From the NCBI GenBank assembly GCA_016934645.1, contig JAFGSL010000412.1, positions 1-6,958 of the forward strand: a stretch of 6,958 nt of DNA. The letters run 5' to 3'. The notes under the pieces were generated by a model. That model had not been told where the DNA came from and ran no database searches. It saw only the letters and a program-made list of their open reading frames with translations. The position numbers and the translations under genes are program-made. Shown here one piece after another: positions 1 through 6,114 of the stretch (within the stretch, counting starts at the first letter, position 1; every line of letters begins with the position of its first letter). Source of the DNA: Anaerolineae bacterium (GTDB lineage Bacteria > Chloroflexota > Anaerolineae > B4-G1 > SLSP01).

Positions 1-746
1 CCATCCCCATCCACGTCACCCAGCGACACGGCGTAGCTGTTGGCAAAACCCAGACTCTGCCCGCTGTCGGTGAAGATACCGCTCGCGCTGCCCGTGTTGA
101 ACCACACCGTGTTGCCCTGATTCAATGCGTTGGCGATGAAGGCATCCAGGTCGCCGTCGCCGTCCAGGTCGCCCAACGCGACATCCTCACTATCCCAGGT
201 ATCCAGGGATTGTGGGGAGAGGCTGAACAGCCCTGTCCCGTCGTTGAGCCAGACTTCGTCGCTGGCACCGCTAAGTTGCACGATGAAAGCATCGAGGTCA
301 CCGTCGTTATCGACGTCGCCCAATTCTACGCCGTTAGGGCTGGCCGAACTGAGAGGGGGCAGGCTGTCGCCAAATACTCCAGATGCCTGATCCTGGTTGA
401 CCCACACGCGCGTTTGCATCCCTTCGACGACCAGTGCATCGAGGTCGCCATCAGCGTCCACATCCCCCAGGGCGATGTCATAGCTGAATGCAGTGCCCAG
501 GTATTGCGGGTTGGTAAAGGTTCCACTGCCAAAGTTCTCCCACAGTTCAACGCCGCTGTCTGTAGCGACGAGAGCGTCGAGGCCGCCGTCACCATTCACA
601 TCGCCCAGGGCACCAGCATTACTTGAAGTGACGACAGTAGGGAGATTCTGGGACAGTCCAAAAATGCCGCCGTTATTGTGCAGTATCATGTTGTCGCCGG
701 TGGCATTGATCAGAAGCGCATCCAGGTCGGCGTCGTTATCCATATC
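1..746 (-). repeat. Tandem FG-GAP/VCBS coding repeats (five complete calcium loops plus the start of a sixth)
   Basis: The Asp-rich loops begin at nucleotides 746, 602, 464, 317, 170 and 17, reading leftward, a period of about 138-153 bp. Each has the form L/V-G-D-x-D-x-D-G-D-L-D-A followed by a hydrophobic strand. Most units then carry a W-x-N or L-H-N element, e.g. VWLND, VWFNT and VWVNQ. Loop 1 has Ala in place of the central Gly (DMDNDADLD). Loop 2 has Asn and Gly at two usual Asp positions (DVNGDGGLD). Loops 3-5 are canonical, so the two N-terminal units may bind calcium less well. Confidence 0.85.
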
Positions 747-1277
747 CCCCAGGACCACATCGCGGCTCAACGTCGGCGACAGTTGGGAGTCAACCTCCGC
801 GAACAATCCGCTCCCCTCGCCCACTGCTGCACGGAACTGCCACACCGCCGCCGAGAGCGCCTGTTCGCCGGTGATATTCTGCGTGCCAGTAGTGACGGTG
901 GCGTGGATCAGCTCGCCGGGGAAGTACTCGCGCGCCGGATGCAAGGTGACGGTGCGTGAAAGGTTAGTCAGGCTGTAGAAGCCGGTAACACGAGGACTCT
1001 GGCTACCGAACACGGCAAAGGTGTAGCTAGTCACGGTCGCCGCATCAATGGCTTCGTCGAAGTTTGCGGTGACGGGAGCGTTGCGCGGCGCATAATGTGT
1101 GTTAGGTTCAGGGACAAACGAGGTGGGCGATGGCGCAAGTGGAGCATCAGGAGCGGCAATAACACGCGCTACTGGTGGGCTTTGTAAGGCCACCGACAGT
1201 AGCCAGAATAGACCCGCACCAATCATCAAACTCAATAGGACAAAGGACCACTTTTGATTCGAACGTCCGCCATTCAT
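1..1277 (-). CDS. Secreted FG-GAP/VCBS repeat protein with SbsA-type Ig-like domain (N-terminal 425 residues; 3' end outside window)
   Basis: This reading frame is open from an ATG at 1277 to the window edge and has no stop, so the protein is C-terminally incomplete. Residues 10-31 form a hydrophobic segment after a basic start (R5, K9), which reads as a signal peptide or membrane anchor; SVA (28-30) or IAA (40-42) could precede cleavage. Residues about 52-153 resemble a bacterial Ig-like (SbsA/Big_5) domain, with PVTANFDEAID and TVTLHPA segments. From residue 175, five complete repeats carry the Asp-rich loop DxDxDGDLD, at 178, 226, 272, 321 and 370, and a sixth starts at 421. The spacing is 46-51 residues. 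Such loops bind calcium in FG-GAP/VCBS blades, so an extracellular beta-propeller-like surface or adhesion protein is likely; its ligand is unknown. The start is supported by AAGGAGGG just upstream. It lies 72 bp downstream of the cyclase gene on the same strand. The repeat pattern makes the frame assignment firm. Confidence 0.9.
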   Translation of the reverse strand, partial: MNGGRSNQKWSFVLLSLMIGAGLFWLLSVALQSPPVARVIAAPDAPLAPSPTSFVPEPNTHYAPRNAPVTANFDEAIDAATVTSYTFAVFGSQSPRVTGFYSLTNLSRTVTLHPAREYFPGELIHATVTTGTQNITGEQALSAAVWQFRAAVGEGSGLFAEVDSQLSPTLSRDVVLGDMDNDADLDALLINATGDNMILHNNGGIFGLSQNLPTVVTSSNAGALGDVNGDGGLDALVATDSGVELWENFGSGTFTNPQYLGTAFSYDIALGDVDADGDLDALVVEGMQTRVWVNQDQASGVFGDSLPPLSSASPNGVELGDVDNDGDLDAFIVQLSGASDEVWLNDGTGLFSLSPQSLDTWDSEDVALGDLDGDGDLDAFIANALNQGNTVWFNTGSASGIFTDSGQSLGFANSYAVSLGDVDGD

Positions 1278-1281
1278 CGTA

Positions 1282-1289
1282 CCCTCCTT
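1282..1289 (-). promoter_or_regulatory. Strong Shine-Dalgarno site for the FG-GAP/VCBS gene
   Basis: On the minus strand the sequence reads AAGGAGGG-TACG-ATG, a near-perfect anti-16S match with 5 nt between the GGAGG core and the ATG. It fixes the start at 1277. The remaining intergenic sequence (1278-1349) shows no convincing -10/-35 pair and only a weak GGGA/TCCC hairpin, which fits read-through from the upstream cyclase gene. Confidence 0.8.
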
Positions 1290-1349
1290 ATGAAATCAGC
1301 AAATCTCAAAATCCGTTTCGGGAAATAAATCCCCTGCGTTTAAGTGTAA

Positions 1350-4300
1350 TCACAGCGTTGCGAGCAGGGCATGCGCTGCGTTCAAATCTCGCGCGACGCC
1401 TAATCGTTGGAAAACCGGCACACACTGCTCTAGCACCTCCCTGGCATTGAGGGAATCATTTTGTTGAGCGTAGAATTGCGCCAAGGCAAGCTGGGTCTGT
1501 GCCTTTTGGTAATGATCGCCTATAGCATCCAGAATCTCCAGACTCTGCTTCAGGCGCGTTTCGGCATCCTCTGGATGCCCCTGGGCATTCACAACGAGAG
1601 CCAAAATCCGCAGCCCATACCCTTCCTCGCCGCGCCGCTCTAGCTCGCGGCTGAGATCCAGCGCGCGCCGGGCTTGTCCTTCAGCAGTATCCAGATCGTC
1701 CACTGCAAAATACGCTTCCGCATAGTGACAATACAATTCCGGCAAGAAATCCCGCGCCTGAGCCTGTTCGAAATGCTCTTGAGCTGTATGGAGTTCCCGG
1801 CAAGCCTTGTCGGTTTCTCCACGGCGTATAAACACGTGTCCCAGGTTCATATGCAGCGCACCCAGAACGTAGGTCGATCCCCCAAGCAATTCAAGCGCCC
1901 GTAAAGCCTGACGGTAGAACGCCAGAGCTTCATCCAAGCGTCCCTGATACAAGGCGATTTCACCCAAATTGTTGTCCGCAAAGATAGCGTGATACACGTC
2001 ACCGATCTTCTCAAAGATCTCCCGCGCTTGTCGATAGTGAGTATCAGCTTGGTCCCATTCTCCGGTGTCGAAATATGCACTTGCCATCAGATTATGCGAC
2101 ATGGCTTGTCCAGGAATAACACCCGCTTGCACATACAGGATGAATGCTTGCTGAAAGTGTTCAATCGCCATCGTGGTGTTGTCACGCAAACGGACCAAAC
2201 CCAATCCATTATGGGCGCGTGCGAGGGCAGCCGTCTCATTGAGGTACTGCGCAATATGCAGGGCATTTTGGAATTGTGCCGTCGCCTCATCGTAATTACC
2301 GCGCCGGGTATGAATTAAGCCAGCGATGAGACGAAGTTCGGCGGCGTCAGAAGTCCGCTGGTTGTTCAGAATGTACAGGCCTTTTTTGATCCATTTCAAG
2401 GCTTCATCGTACTCGCTCTGTAACTGGTACATCTGGGCCATCCACCGGCACACGTGGACCCGCCCCCGCCCATCATTCACCTGCACGGCGAGGTCAAGTG
2501 CGTGTTCCAGATGTTCGTGCGCCTGGTCATATTGGCCGATGGTGATCTGGAGTTCGGCGAGCGCCGCGTAAATATCCTGACGCTGCACTATGTTCTCCTC
2601 CAGGTCGAGCCGCGACAAGCTCTGCAGTGCTTGCTGGTAATGTTCGATGGCTTCCTGGTTGGCGTAACGCGATGCGGCATACTTCCCGGCCAATCGCGCG
2701 TAATGGTACTCCTGTTGAGCATTCTCGGCCTTGCCGTAGTGATAGGCCAAATCGGCATAATGCGACTCCAAATCGGCAGCATAGACCTGTACCATCACCC
2801 CAGCCGCCAGCGCATGCAAGTCGCGCAGGCGCGTCTGAAGTTGCATATCATAGGCCGCATCACGCATCATCGTGTGCCGGAAGATGTAGTGCATTTGATT
2901 CAGCGCCGACCAGATCATCTCCTCTTCGGCGCGCTGCACTTTGCGCGGCAATTCCACATCGTCGTGCAACATCCGCGAAAGGATAAGCACCTCGAATTCA
3001 CGCCCTAGCACAGCGGCGGTCTGTACGACGGCCTTCACTTGAGCCGCCAGCCGATCCAGACGCGCAATGAGCACAGCGTTGATCGTGGCGGGCACAGCCT
3101 CGACCTCCCGGCTGACAATGTCCCATGTGCCCTTATCACGGTGCAACAGAGCGCGCTCACGCAAGTCCAGGGTCAGTTGTTCGACGAAAAGCGGGTTCCC
3201 CTCAGTTTTAAGCCTGAGGAAATCGGTCAGCGCCTCAGAGAGGGGACCGTCAAGCACCTGCTCCGCCAACGCGCGCGTGCCTTCAAGCGACAAGGTATTC
3301 AGATCCAACGTTTCTTGCGGCACATCGGCATCCAGTGGAAGGGTGAATTGGCTGCCGTCGTCGCGGTAACGCCCGCTGAGGAGCACAGCGAACGGCACAT
3401 CTCGGACATTGCGCGTCAGCGCAACCAGCAATTCCTGGGAATCGGGGTCCAGCCAATGAACATCTTCGATGTGCAGGATCACCGGTTGCAGCCGGCTTTC
3501 GGCCTGCACAAGCGTCTTGAAAGCCAGAAGCGTGTTGCGGAAGCGCAGCTCTGGCTCTAACTGCTCATAAAGCGATCCCTCCCAATACAAATCCACCAGT
3601 GCGCCCAGCATCGAACGGGTGCGCTGCAACTCAGCGATCACCTCCTGGGCGCTGGAACCATCCCTCTCAGTACGAAGCCTTTCAATGAGGGTGTTCAATG
3701 CTGCGGTGAAATTGACTTTGTTGACTTCTTCCGTATTGTCAGAATTCTGCCCGAAGTACTGTCGCAAGAAATAACGAAACGGATTGAGCGACTGGCGCAA
3801 AATAGGGTCCGTCGGACAGACAAACCACGCCAGCGGCGATTGCGCTTGTACCTGCTGTTGCAGTTCGTAGATCAAGCGCGTTTTGCCAACGCCGGGTTCT
3901 CCATGAACGTAGACCACACCGGCAAAACGCGCGGCGCGGTCTCTCCCCGCGAAGATGGGCTGGATGGCCTGCACCAGTTGGCGCAATTCGGCCTCGCGCC
4001 CGACCAGTTCGCCGCTGTAGATCACGGAACGGCTTGGTGTCTGTTTTTTACGTCGAGGACGAACTACCGGAACCGGCGCATCTTTGCCCTTCACGCGGAT
4101 ATCTGGCAGAGACTCCCACTCGAAGGCGTGCACGAGCACAGCCTGAAGCGCCTGTGTCACCAACACCGTGCCGGGTGCGGCATTCTGCATCAGCCGCGCC
4201 GAAAGGTTGACAGCATCACCGATAACGCCATAGGTGCGCCTAGTCGTGCTGCCGTACGCGCCGGTACGCATCGTCCCCTGCCCCACACCAATCTGAAGCG

Positions 4301-5393
4301 GCCCGACGAAATCTAAATCTGGCGGAAGCGCGAGCAGATCAAGCGCAGCACTAACCGCGCGCTGAGGATCGTTCTCGTGGGCAGTCGGCGCGCCGAAGGC
4401 AGCATACAGATAGTTGCCTTTATCGCCAATAATGAGTTGCAACAGCGCGCCGTTATACTGGCGGATAACACCTTGCACCCAGCGGATGTAGCGATCCAGT
4501 TTTTCACCGGCCTGCTCGTCGTTATCGTAGTCGATGCCCTGGAAACACAGGAATAGCGAAACCACCCCGCGCCGCAGTTCCAAGGATTCGCCCACGCCGG
4601 CGGTAAATCCCTCGTATACTTCCGGCAGTAACCAAGGACGCAACACCGCAGGCTCCAGGATGAAAGGCGTTGACGCAGCTTGCGCGGACGCAGGTTGGGG
4701 TCGGCTGCCATCCTCGCGATCAGCCGCTGCCTCCTGCAAACGCTCCACCACGGCGAACGAGGCTTTATCGCCTTCGGCAACCCGCCACTCGCGCACCCGG
4801 ACTACGTCCTCAAGCGCGGTAACGGTCGGATGGTCGACCAACACCTCACCGCGGTTCGCCAAGTGTTCGGCGGCAGCCATACGCACGAGCGTCTCACCAG
4901 CCAGTGCATCGATGTACTGGATATCAGGATCTCCCACGAGGAAACGGCGCGCCGGACCGCTGGCAATCGACGCCTTCATCGCCAGTGTGACCGTCTCACC
5001 GCCGGGCAATGCGACCGCACTGAACTGCTGCATCGCCTGTTGCATCGCAAAGGCACACGCCACTGCCCGCAACGGCGCATCAGGTGAATCGCCGGTAAAC
5101 CAACAGGTGATGGCATCCCCGGCAAATCCGATCACGCTGCCATCGTAACACTCGACCTCAGCAATCAGGGCGTCGTATACGCGGTTGAGCTGGTGGGTCA
5201 GTTCTTCGGCACCCAAGCGCGGTCCCAAAGTGCGGGCCAGTGCAGCGGTCAAGGGCGTGAAACCGGAAATATCGGCAAAGAGGGCCGACCCGTTTGTGCG
5301 ATCCGGCAGCAGTTCGCCAAGCAGTAACGCCTGCCACCGGTCCCTCGGAATATAGACGTTGAAAGTGCGAGCGAGGGTATTGTGTTCTGTCAT
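1350..5393 (-). CDS. Soluble-adenylyl-cyclase-like protein: tandem class III cyclase domains, STAND/AAA ATPase, TPR array
   Basis: This 1347-residue cytosolic protein shows no signal peptide or membrane span. Cyclase domain 1 (about 35-205) has FADISGFT with metal ligand D41 and GFAGDA with D93. The transition-state Asn/Arg positions are V170 and A174. Cyclase domain 2 (about 275-420) has C283 at the first metal position but keeps K325 (GDKG) and the VNLSAR motif with N396 and R400. The two domains should therefore build one composite site converting ATP to cAMP, as in ADCY10. The ATPase (about 460-860) has Walker A GEPGVGKT (498-505), Walker B VILHIEDVHW (638-647), SGRYR (673-677) and the GNPLFVEQ and ARLDRL motifs typical of LuxR/MalT-like STAND ATPases. 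Residues 890-1335 form about eleven TPRs. Class and domain order are certain; nucleotide specificity and activating signal are inferred or unknown. It has its own promoter upstream. Confidence 0.95.
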   Translation of the reverse strand: MTEHNTLARTFNVYIPRDRWQALLLGELLPDRTNGSALFADISGFTPLTAALARTLGPRLGAEELTHQLNRVYDALIAEVECYDGSVIGFAGDAITCWFTGDSPDAPLRAVACAFAMQQAMQQFSAVALPGGETVTLAMKASIASGPARRFLVGDPDIQYIDALAGETLVRMAAAEHLANRGEVLVDHPTVTALEDVVRVREWRVAEGDKASFAVVERLQEAAADREDGSRPQPASAQAASTPFILEPAVLRPWLLPEVYEGFTAGVGESLELRRGVVSLFLCFQGIDYDNDEQAGEKLDRYIRWVQGVIRQYNGALLQLIIGDKGNYLYAAFGAPTAHENDPQRAVSAALDLLALPPDLDFVGPLQIGVGQGTMRTGAYGSTTRRTYGVIGDAVNLSARLMQNAAPGTVLVTQALQAVLVHAFEWESLPDIRVKGKDAPVPVVRPRRKKQTPSRSVIYSGELVGREAELRQLVQAIQPIFAGRDRAARFAGVVYVHGEPGVGKTRLIYELQQQVQAQSPLAWFVCPTDPILRQSLNPFRYFLRQYFGQNSDNTEEVNKVNFTAALNTLIERLRTERDGSSAQEVIAELQRTRSMLGALVDLYWEGSLYEQLEPELRFRNTLLAFKTLVQAESRLQPVILHIEDVHWLDPDSQELLVALTRNVRDVPFAVLLSGRYRDDGSQFTLPLDADVPQETLDLNTLSLEGTRALAEQVLDGPLSEALTDFLRLKTEGNPLFVEQLTLDLRERALLHRDKGTWDIVSREVEAVPATINAVLIARLDRLAAQVKAVVQTAAVLGREFEVLILSRMLHDDVELPRKVQRAEEEMIWSALNQMHYIFRHTMMRDAAYDMQLQTRLRDLHALAAGVMVQVYAADLESHYADLAYHYGKAENAQQEYHYARLAGKYAASRYANQEAIEHYQQALQSLSRLDLEENIVQRQDIYAALAELQITIGQYDQAHEHLEHALDLAVQVNDGRGRVHVCRWMAQMYQLQSEYDEALKWIKKGLYILNNQRTSDAAELRLIAGLIHTRRGNYDEATAQFQNALHIAQYLNETAALARAHNGLGLVRLRDNTTMAIEHFQQAFILYVQAGVIPGQAMSHNLMASAYFDTGEWDQADTHYRQAREIFEKIGDVYHAIFADNNLGEIALYQGRLDEALAFYRQALRALELLGGSTYVLGALHMNLGHVFIRRGETDKACRELHTAQEHFEQAQARDFLPELYCHYAEAYFAVDDLDTAEGQARRALDLSRELERRGEEGYGLRILALVVNAQGHPEDAETRLKQSLEILDAIGDHYQKAQTQLALAQFYAQQNDSLNAREVLEQCVPVFQRLGVARDLNAAHALLATL

Positions 5394-5398
5394 CCATT

Positions 5399-5404
5399 AC
5401 CTCC
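5399..5404 (-). promoter_or_regulatory. Shine-Dalgarno site for the cyclase gene
   Basis: On the minus strand GGAGGT is followed by 5 nt and then the ATG at 5393. It supports this start: the translation from here begins MTEHNTLART, and the first cyclase motif follows about 35 residues later, the usual distance for a protein that begins with its catalytic domain. Confidence 0.7.
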
Positions 5405-5414
5405 ATAGAGGATT

Positions 5415-5433
5415 GCAGTGCGCGTCGCACTGC
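5415..5433. promoter_or_regulatory. Perfect 8-bp palindrome at the predicted transcript start (operator or 5' mRNA hairpin)
   Basis: The arms GCAGTGCG (5415-5422) and CGCACTGC (5426-5433) are exact reverse complements around a 3-nt centre. With the -10 box at 5441-5446, transcription should begin near 5434-5435, so the palindrome begins at or just after +1. It could be a dimeric repressor operator or a stable 5' hairpin on the cyclase mRNA. The sequence alone cannot decide between these. It ends about 10 nt before the Shine-Dalgarno site. Confidence 0.6.
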
Positions 5434-5440
5434 TACCCCT

Positions 5441-5469
5441 ATTATAGGGCAATAAAGCAAAGACGACAA
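5441..5469 (-). promoter_or_regulatory. Sigma-70-type promoter for the cyclase gene
   Basis: On the minus strand a perfect TATAAT (5446-5441) is preceded, with 17-bp spacing, by TTGTCG (5469-5464), which matches four of six bases of the -35 consensus. The predicted leader is about 40 nt. The -10 box lies inside a second small palindrome, CCCTA-TAA-TAGGG (5437-5449), which may be a binding site or incidental. The promoter lies between the VOC gene and the cyclase, so the cyclase probably does not depend on upstream transcription. Confidence 0.7.
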
Positions 5470-5485
5470 AAGGAATTAGCTTTCC

Positions 5486-5567
5486 AGGTGGGACGCACTT
5501 GGTTGACCTGTAGCTGAATGTTCTGGTGCTTTCTCACCTTTTTACCAGACGTGAGTGCGTCCCACCT
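5486..5567. repeat. 82-bp element with perfect 14-bp terminal inverted repeats (MITE-like or structured intergenic repeat)
   Basis: The left arm AGGTGGGACGCACT (5486-5499) and right arm AGTGCGTCCCACCT (5554-5567) are exact reverse complements separated by 54 nt. The inner sequence has a second nested pair, TCTGGT (5522-5527) with ACCAGA (5544-5549), so the transcript could fold into a long branched hairpin. There is no open reading frame of note and no obvious target-site duplication: the left flank ends TTTCC and the right flank starts CAAAT. It lies 31 bp past the VOC stop codon and 16 bp upstream of the cyclase -35 box. It could be a non-autonomous transposon remnant, a paired regulator-binding site or a transcription-attenuating structure. 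The inverted repeat itself is certain; its nature is inferred. Confidence 0.75.
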
Positions 5568-5598
5568 CAAATCGATCGTGGAACTTTCTTTCGTTTGG

Positions 5599-5982
5599 CT
5601 ACTGGTTCCAAGCATCATCCAAAAAGCGCTGGATCTCGATCACATACCCGTTTGGATCACGGGCAAAACAGTGATAGATCCCGTAAGCTTCGTTGATCGC
5701 GGGGGTTTTATCAAAAGGAACACCCTGTTCGCGCAGGTGAGCATACCACGCATCTACCTCCTGTGTAACGAGCGTAAATAACACCCCCCCGGGTTTCTCT
5801 GGGGCGAAGTCTCTTTCGCAGAAGCCCAGGTACGCTTCACCGTTGATCCTGTAAATACGGCAACCGCCTTGATCCAGCACCAGCGGGAGTTCCAGCACGT
5901 CCTCATAGAACCGGGCCGTCGTTACCAGATCGCGGGTATACAGAAACGTAATTTGTTGGTCAATGCTTGGTCGTGACATCAT
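5599..5982 (-). CDS. VOC family protein (glyoxalase/bleomycin-resistance/dioxygenase fold), 127 aa
   Basis: The length and layout fit a single-domain vicinal-oxygen-chelate protein made of two beta-alpha-beta-beta-beta units, about residues 9-58 and 66-120. Family signatures are RDLVTTARFYEDVLELPL (17-34) after the first strand, EVDAWYAHLREQGVPF (75-90), and the terminal RDPNGYVIEIQRF (108-120), where E116 is the usual last metal ligand. The first-strand metal histidine is absent: I-T-F-L places F13 where I-T-H is common. Glyoxalase I or metal-dependent dioxygenase activity is therefore doubtful, and the substrate cannot be named. Two Met codons open the frame (5982 and 5979), preceded by a purine-rich GAGGGGGG stretch; the second Met has the more usual ribosome spacing. 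The gene is flanked on both sides by inverted-repeat elements, and I see no convincing promoter for it. Confidence 0.9.
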   Translation of the reverse strand: MMSRPSIDQQITFLYTRDLVTTARFYEDVLELPLVLDQGGCRIYRINGEAYLGFCERDFAPEKPGGVLFTLVTQEVDAWYAHLREQGVPFDKTPAINEAYGIYHCFARDPNGYVIEIQRFLDDAWNQ

Positions 5983-5999
5983 ATCCCCCCTCTTGAAAA

Positions 6000-6066
6000 C
6001 AACATGGATATACAGGATGAACAGGCTATATTTCTCACATCCTGTATATCCTATTCATCCATGTTG
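6000..6066. repeat. Imperfect inverted repeat built from 9-nt GGAT-type units
   Basis: GGATATACAGGATG (6006-6019) and CATCCTGTATATCC (6038-6051) are perfect 14-bp arms around an 18-nt loop. Outer arms CAACAT (6000-6005) and ATGTTG (6061-6066) pair as well, leaving a 9-nt bulge at 6052-6060 on the right side only. Both arms consist of 9-nt units: GGATATACA and GGATGAACA on the plus strand, and GGATGAATA, GGATATACA and GGATGTGAG on the minus strand. The bulge is one unit long, as if one arm had gained or lost a unit. The element lies between the radical SAM stop and the VOC start. It may act as an attenuating hairpin, but it lacks the U-tract of a classical terminator. Confidence 0.75.
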
Positions 6067-6114
6067 AAGGATTCTCACCCAACACTGGTGAACCTCGGGG
6101 CAACAATGAATTCC

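Noticed and set aside
326..595. Minus-strand 89-residue open frame with an ATG
   Set aside because: It lies in a different frame inside the FG-GAP/VCBS coding repeats. The frame with the regular DxDxDGDLD loops is clearly the real one.
130..978. Several long plus-strand open frames (130-390, 210-626, 493-978, 678-959)
   Set aside because: They are antisense shadows of the FG-GAP/VCBS gene. The repeated Asp/Gly-rich codons keep the opposite strand open, and the peptides show no domain or start-site support.
4313..4780. Minus-strand 155-residue open frame within the cyclase gene
   Set aside because: It is out of frame with the 1347-residue protein, whose cyclase motifs are intact across the same stretch, so there is no frameshift to explain.
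5158..5469. Minus-strand 103-residue open frame spanning the cyclase start
   Set aside because: It begins inside the -35 region of the cyclase promoter, overlaps the cyclase N-terminus out of frame and has no ribosome site or recognisable motif.
5518..5781. Plus-strand 87-residue open frame crossing the intergenic region and VOC gene
   Set aside because: It starts inside the 82-bp inverted repeat and runs antisense through the VOC gene; the hydrophobic residues are a by-product of the opposite strand.
5486..6066. Either inverted repeat as a Rho-independent terminator
   Set aside because: The loops are long (54 and 18 nt) and neither stem is followed by a T-run on the minus strand, so a terminator call is not supported.
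6075..6091. Small inverted repeat TCACC/GGTGA between the radical SAM stop and the 9-nt-unit repeat
   Set aside because: Five-base arms with a 7-nt loop are within chance expectation.
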